In this document: one piece after another, positions 44,429-46,233 of the stretch | Layout: every line of letters starts with the position of its first letter | Position numbering within the stretch: position 1 is the stretch's first letter | NCBI GenBank assembly: GCA_015206945.1 | Contig: JADEXV010000029.1 | Coordinates: 1 to 46,233, forward strand | Direction: 5' to 3' | DNA: 46,233 bases | Source: Nostocales cyanobacterium LEGE 12452 | Lineage (GTDB): Bacteria > Cyanobacteriota > Cyanobacteriia > Cyanobacteriales > Nostocaceae | Position numbers and translations under genes: made by a program | The notes under the pieces: model-generated | What the model was told of the DNA's origin: nothing | The model's input: only the letters and a program-made list of their open reading frames with translations | The model's database searches: none

Positions 44429-44542
44429 AAGTTAGTAAATTATTATGCAGTTTTCTTTAGTGTTGGATTTATTTTGCTTGTAAACATCTTTCTTGAGAAA
44501 TAAACCACGTATTGTAATAATTCAAAAGAGGTATAAAAAACT

Positions 44543-45517
44543 ATGAGCTTAATTTTAGCTCTCGATTTTGGCGGAACTAAGCTGGCAGCAGCAACGGTAA
44601 ATGCTGCTTCTAGAAAGTGGTTGCGTTATGAACGTTGTCTCTCGCCAGTAGGTGCAGATGCTAGTACTGATTTGGAAATTATGCGATCGCTCATTTACTC
44701 TCTGCTGCAAGACACAAAACCTGCTGCGATCGGTGTCAGCTTTGGCGGCCCGGTTGATGCTTCCACGGGGATGGTGCGACTATCTCATCATGTGGCTGGA
44801 TGGGAAAATATTCCTCTAAGAGCTTTGTTAGAAGAGGAGTTTGGCGTTCCTGTTGATGTAGATAATGACGCGAATATTGCTGCTTTGGGAGAACATCGTT
44901 TTGGTGCTGGTCAAGGATACGATAGCCTGTTTTATATAACTGTCAGCACTGGCGTGGGTGGTGGTTGGATACTCAACGGACAGCCTTGGCGGGGTGCTGG
45001 TGGGATGGCTGGCGAAATTGGACATATCGTTGTAGAGCCGGCTGGGCCACTTTGTTTGTGTGGTAAGCGGGGATGTGTGGAACGTTTGGCTTCAGGGCCT
45101 TATATGGCGCAAAATGCTAGAGAAATTTTGGAAAAAGAACCGCAGAGGCGCGGAGTACTCAGAGATGGAGAGATTTTGAGGGGTTTGGTGGGGGATGATT
45201 TAACGTTGCTGACAGGACAGTTGGTAAGTGAGGCGGCGGCGGCTGGAGATGGTTTGGCGAAGGAAGTTTTGCACAAGGCTGCTTGGGCGCTGGGTGTGGG
45301 TATTGGCAATGTGGCGAACTTGATGAATCCGCAGCGCTTTGTGTTGGGAGGCGGTGTGACGAAGGCGGGGGAGAATTTTTGGCAGGTGGTGCGTCAGGTG
45401 GCGCGGGAGACGGCTTTGCCGGAAGTTGATTTTGAAGTTGTGCCTGCGGTACTGGGGGATGATGCGCCTTTGTGGGGGGGTGTGGCGATCGCTTCTATGA
45501 CAATCCCGAATTTGTAA
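44543..45517 (+). CDS. ROK-family sugar kinase (glucokinase-like)
   Basis: A 324-aa ROK protein. The ATP-binding motif LALDFGGTKLAAATV opens the chain. The sugar-binding VDNDANIAALGEHRFGAG and the catalytic GGWILNGQPWRGAGGMAGEIGHIVVEP with its His follow. The ROK zinc motif is CLCGKRGCVERLASG near residues 170-185, and the second phosphate loop is FVLGGGVTKAG. No DNA-binding HTH precedes the kinase domain, so it is an enzyme rather than a repressor. It would phosphorylate glucose or a related hexose. It is 24 nt upstream of a HAD phosphatase gene on the same strand. Confidence 0.93.
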   Translation: MSLILALDFGGTKLAAATVNAASRKWLRYERCLSPVGADASTDLEIMRSLIYSLLQDTKPAAIGVSFGGPVDASTGMVRLSHHVAGWENIPLRALLEEEFGVPVDVDNDANIAALGEHRFGAGQGYDSLFYITVSTGVGGGWILNGQPWRGAGGMAGEIGHIVVEPAGPLCLCGKRGCVERLASGPYMAQNAREILEKEPQRRGVLRDGEILRGLVGDDLTLLTGQLVSEAAAAGDGLAKEVLHKAAWALGVGIGNVANLMNPQRFVLGGGVTKAGENFWQVVRQVARETALPEVDFEVVPAVLGDDAPLWGGVAIASMTIPNL

Positions 45518-45541
45518 ATCAGTGAGGTGTGGAGTGTATAA

Positions 45542-46096
45542 ATGCAAACAGAATTAGTTATTTTTGACTGTGATGGAGTGTTAGTAGACAGCGAAGGATT
45601 AGGCAATCGCGTTCTTGTGGAATTTATCGCTGAGTTTGGACTTGTCATGAAACTTGAAGAAGCCATTTTGTTATTTAAGGGTTGCAAAATGGCTGATTGT
45701 GTTGCTGTAATTGAGCAAAAACTTAGGAAAAAGATGCCGCAAGATTTTGTAACTCAGCTTCGCACCCGTACTGCTGAGGCATTCGAGCGTGAACTACTTC
45801 CTATACAAGGAATAGAAGCAGCTTTAGACAAGATTAATCTACCTATTTGCGTTGCTTCCAGTGGCCCACCGGAAAAAATTAAGTTAGCTTTGCGCTTAAC
45901 TAACCTACTCCCTCGATTTGAAGGACGTATCTTTAGCTCATATACAATTGGAAACTGGAAGCCAGCACCTGACTTATTCTTATATGCCGCTAAAAATATG
46001 GGGTTTCAAGCTTCATCTTGCACTGTTGTAGAAGATAGCGTTTTGGGTGTACGTGCAGGTGTTGCTGCTGGTATAGGAATCATATTTGATTTCTGA
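45542..46096 (+). CDS. HAD-family phosphatase / beta-phosphoglucomutase-like, short C-terminus
   Basis: A 184-aa haloacid-dehalogenase-fold enzyme of the phosphoglycolate phosphatase/beta-phosphoglucomutase group. Motif I is FDCDGVLVDSEG, motif II ICVASSGPPEKI, motif III the lysine in TIGNWKPAPDLFLYAA and motif IV VVEDSVLGVRAGVAAG. Relatives continue 30-40 residues beyond motif IV, whereas this chain ends at GIIFDF. The last strand and helix are missing, so the gene may have lost its 3' end, perhaps to the IS630-like element whose gene starts 50 nt downstream. All catalytic motifs are intact. It follows the ROK kinase closely, suggesting joint sugar-phosphate metabolism. Confidence 0.88.
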   Translation: MQTELVIFDCDGVLVDSEGLGNRVLVEFIAEFGLVMKLEEAILLFKGCKMADCVAVIEQKLRKKMPQDFVTQLRTRTAEAFERELLPIQGIEAALDKINLPICVASSGPPEKIKLALRLTNLLPRFEGRIFSSYTIGNWKPAPDLFLYAAKNMGFQASSCTVVEDSVLGVRAGVAAGIGIIFDF

Positions 46097-46145
46097 AAAA
46101 GACTAGGAGATAATACGGAGACAGAGTTTTGTCTAACAGCGAACA

Positions 46146-46233
46146 ATGATAAACCAGCATCTACAAGCTAAAATTGGGGAACTACAAGAATTTATAGACT
46201 GTCGGCGAGATGCGCGTGAGGTGAGGAAAGCAT
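46146..46233 (+). CDS. Start of an IS630-like transposase (truncated by window end)
   Basis: A frame from ATG 46146 is open to the end of the window (29 codons): MINQHLQAKIGELQEFIDCR followed by RDAREVRKA. This resembles the N-terminus of HTH-containing IS630-family transposases common in Nostoc, recalled from family knowledge and not verified. The rest lies outside the window. It follows the shortened HAD gene by 49 nt. Confidence 0.5.
   Translation, partial: MINQHLQAKIGELQEFIDCRRDAREVRKA

Noticed and set aside
44237..44503. 88-codon plus-strand hydrophobic frame
   Set aside because: It overlaps the acidic minus-strand frame and lacks a ribosome site; neither is certain, but the acidic reading looks more like a protein start.

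Overview
The window looks like chromosomal DNA from a filamentous, heterocyst-forming cyanobacterium of the Nostoc/Anabaena group. The evidence is many HIP1 octamers (GCGATCGC), a high-light-inducible protein gene, a desC-desA-desB acyl-lipid desaturase cluster, heptanucleotide tandem repeats, and above all a block with patB/cnfR, a nif-type ferredoxin III gene and a coxBAC terminal oxidase set. From memory, that last block has the same gene order as the heterocyst cox2 locus of Anabaena PCC 7120; this is a recollection, not a search result.

Layout. Positions 1-8.3 kb hold a GT4 glycosyltransferase, a decayed response-regulator fragment, an aldehyde dehydrogenase, a cyclase-family hydrolase and a large PAS/GAF histidine kinase whose ATPase domain carries an in-frame insertion of dispersed-repeat DNA. 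Positions 9.2-17.05 kb hold the most unusual module: a dynamin-like GTPase, a PD-(D/E)XK (Rpn/DUF2887) nuclease-like protein, a 991-aa Hsp70/actin-fold ATPase resembling SrfB, and an unrecognised 363-aa helical protein. The module ends at a strong bidirectional hairpin shared with a convergent hli gene. Positions 17.6-25.8 kb hold a small hypothetical gene, a frameshifted DNA adenine methylase, trpD, a retropepsin-like lipoprotein, carA, a STAS protein that appears to start at an ATT codon, Mini-ribonuclease III, an RlmB-type rRNA methyltransferase with a repeat-built N-terminus, and a DUF1816 protein.

Positions 26-31.5 kb hold a PLP enzyme of the aluminium-resistance/methionine gamma-lyase family coupled (TAATG) to an alpha/beta hydrolase, followed by desC, desA and desB, which successively place double bonds at delta-9, delta-12 and omega-3. 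Positions 31.7-41.2 kb form the heterocyst/nitrogen-fixation block: an ArsC-like nitrogenase-associated protein with a His-rich tail, a three-His thiol-dioxygenase-like cupin, a TPR-like protein, coxC, coxA, coxB and ferredoxin III, all on the minus strand, with patB/cnfR divergent. A perfect GTA-N8-TAC NtcA-type palindrome lies in the 1-kb spacer between fdxB and patB. The genes fit a programme of oxygen consumption and electron supply for nitrogenase. The last 5 kb hold a sucrase/ferredoxin-like protein, a Mut7-C protein, two doubtful small ORFs, a ROK sugar kinase, a C-terminally short HAD phosphatase and the start of an IS630-like transposase that runs off the window.

No tRNA, rRNA or CRISPR array was recognised. 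Several intergenic regions are filled with short tandem and palindromic repeats typical of Nostoc genomes.
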